DNA of 63,855 nt from Rodentolepis nana. Taxonomy: Eukaryota > Platyhelminthes > Cestoda > Cyclophyllidea > Hymenolepididae. The position numbers were made by a program, and so were the translations under genes. The stretch lies in the NCBI GenBank assembly GCA_900617975.1, contig UZAE01012098.1:1-63855 (forward strand), written 5' to 3'. The notes beneath the pieces are model-generated. The model was given only the letters and a program-made list of their open reading frames with translations. It did no database searches and was not told the DNA's origin. Shown piece after piece: positions 63,774 to 63,855 of the stretch (position 1 is its first letter; each line of letters begins with the position of its first letter).

Positions 63774-63855
63774 ATTTATTTATTTATTTATATCAAATGG
63801 CGAGCGTTGTGAAAGTTATCATTAGCCTCTTAGTTGACTTCAGGCTTCACAGAGG
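63774..63855 (-). repeat. Dispersed retroposon copy cut by the window end
   Basis: Minus-strand copy beginning with a (TTTA)n tail and TATCAAATGGCGAGCG, reaching the AGGCTTCACAGAGG segment at the last base of the window. Confidence 0.85.

Noticed and set aside
1..63855. tRNA, rRNA, CRISPR arrays and bacterial-type operons
   Set aside because: None seen on reading; the intron structure and repeats show nuclear animal DNA. A covariance-model scan would be needed to exclude divergent tRNAs.

Overview
The window is AT-rich animal (metazoan) DNA with long introns. Two intron-rich genes lie on the minus strand, with retroposon and DNA-transposon debris around and inside them. The divergent BK-channel sequence, the mix of 73-75 nt introns with multi-kilobase ones, and the repeat content fit a flatworm with a large genome, possibly a tapeworm. 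That assignment is inference: there is no rRNA or other species marker here.

Layout. (1) 1-4670: dispersed repeats, a 672-bp near-identical direct duplication bounded by two single Ns (probable assembly fault), and the decayed RNase H end of a non-LTR retrotransposon. (2) 34611 down to 6384: a complete seven-exon gene for a Slo1/BK calcium- and voltage-gated potassium channel. I joined the exons by GT/AG sites, phase and homology; the total is 3894 nt, 1297 residues. (3) About 34.6-46.4 kb: intergenic, very AT-rich, with a core-deleted Mutator-like transposase remnant at 41.2-41.8 kb. (4) 60988 down to 46468: a complete nine-exon junctophilin gene, 2994 nt, 997 residues, including an easily missed 108-bp last exon that carries the membrane anchor. 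(5) 61-63.9 kb: a putative junctophilin promoter, two more repeat copies, and on the plus strand a 63-codon ORF that looks like a secreted peptide precursor.

Functionally, junctophilins hold the plasma membrane close to the ER/SR, and BK channels read local calcium at such sites, so the two neighbours could act in the same excitable-cell microdomain. Their adjacency may still be chance. The BK protein keeps the voltage sensor, filter, RCK1 aspartates and CxxCH motif. It lacks a canonical Asp-rich calcium bowl, has no Gly-Gly hinge in S6, and carries a roughly 98-residue insertion in RCK1.

The main repeat is a family of about 300 bp with a constant 3' end, (T)AAATAAATA-type tails and 5' truncation. 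Its last ~75 bp also terminate the RNase H retrotransposon at 3.9-4.7 kb, which suggests a SINE/LINE pair sharing a tail.
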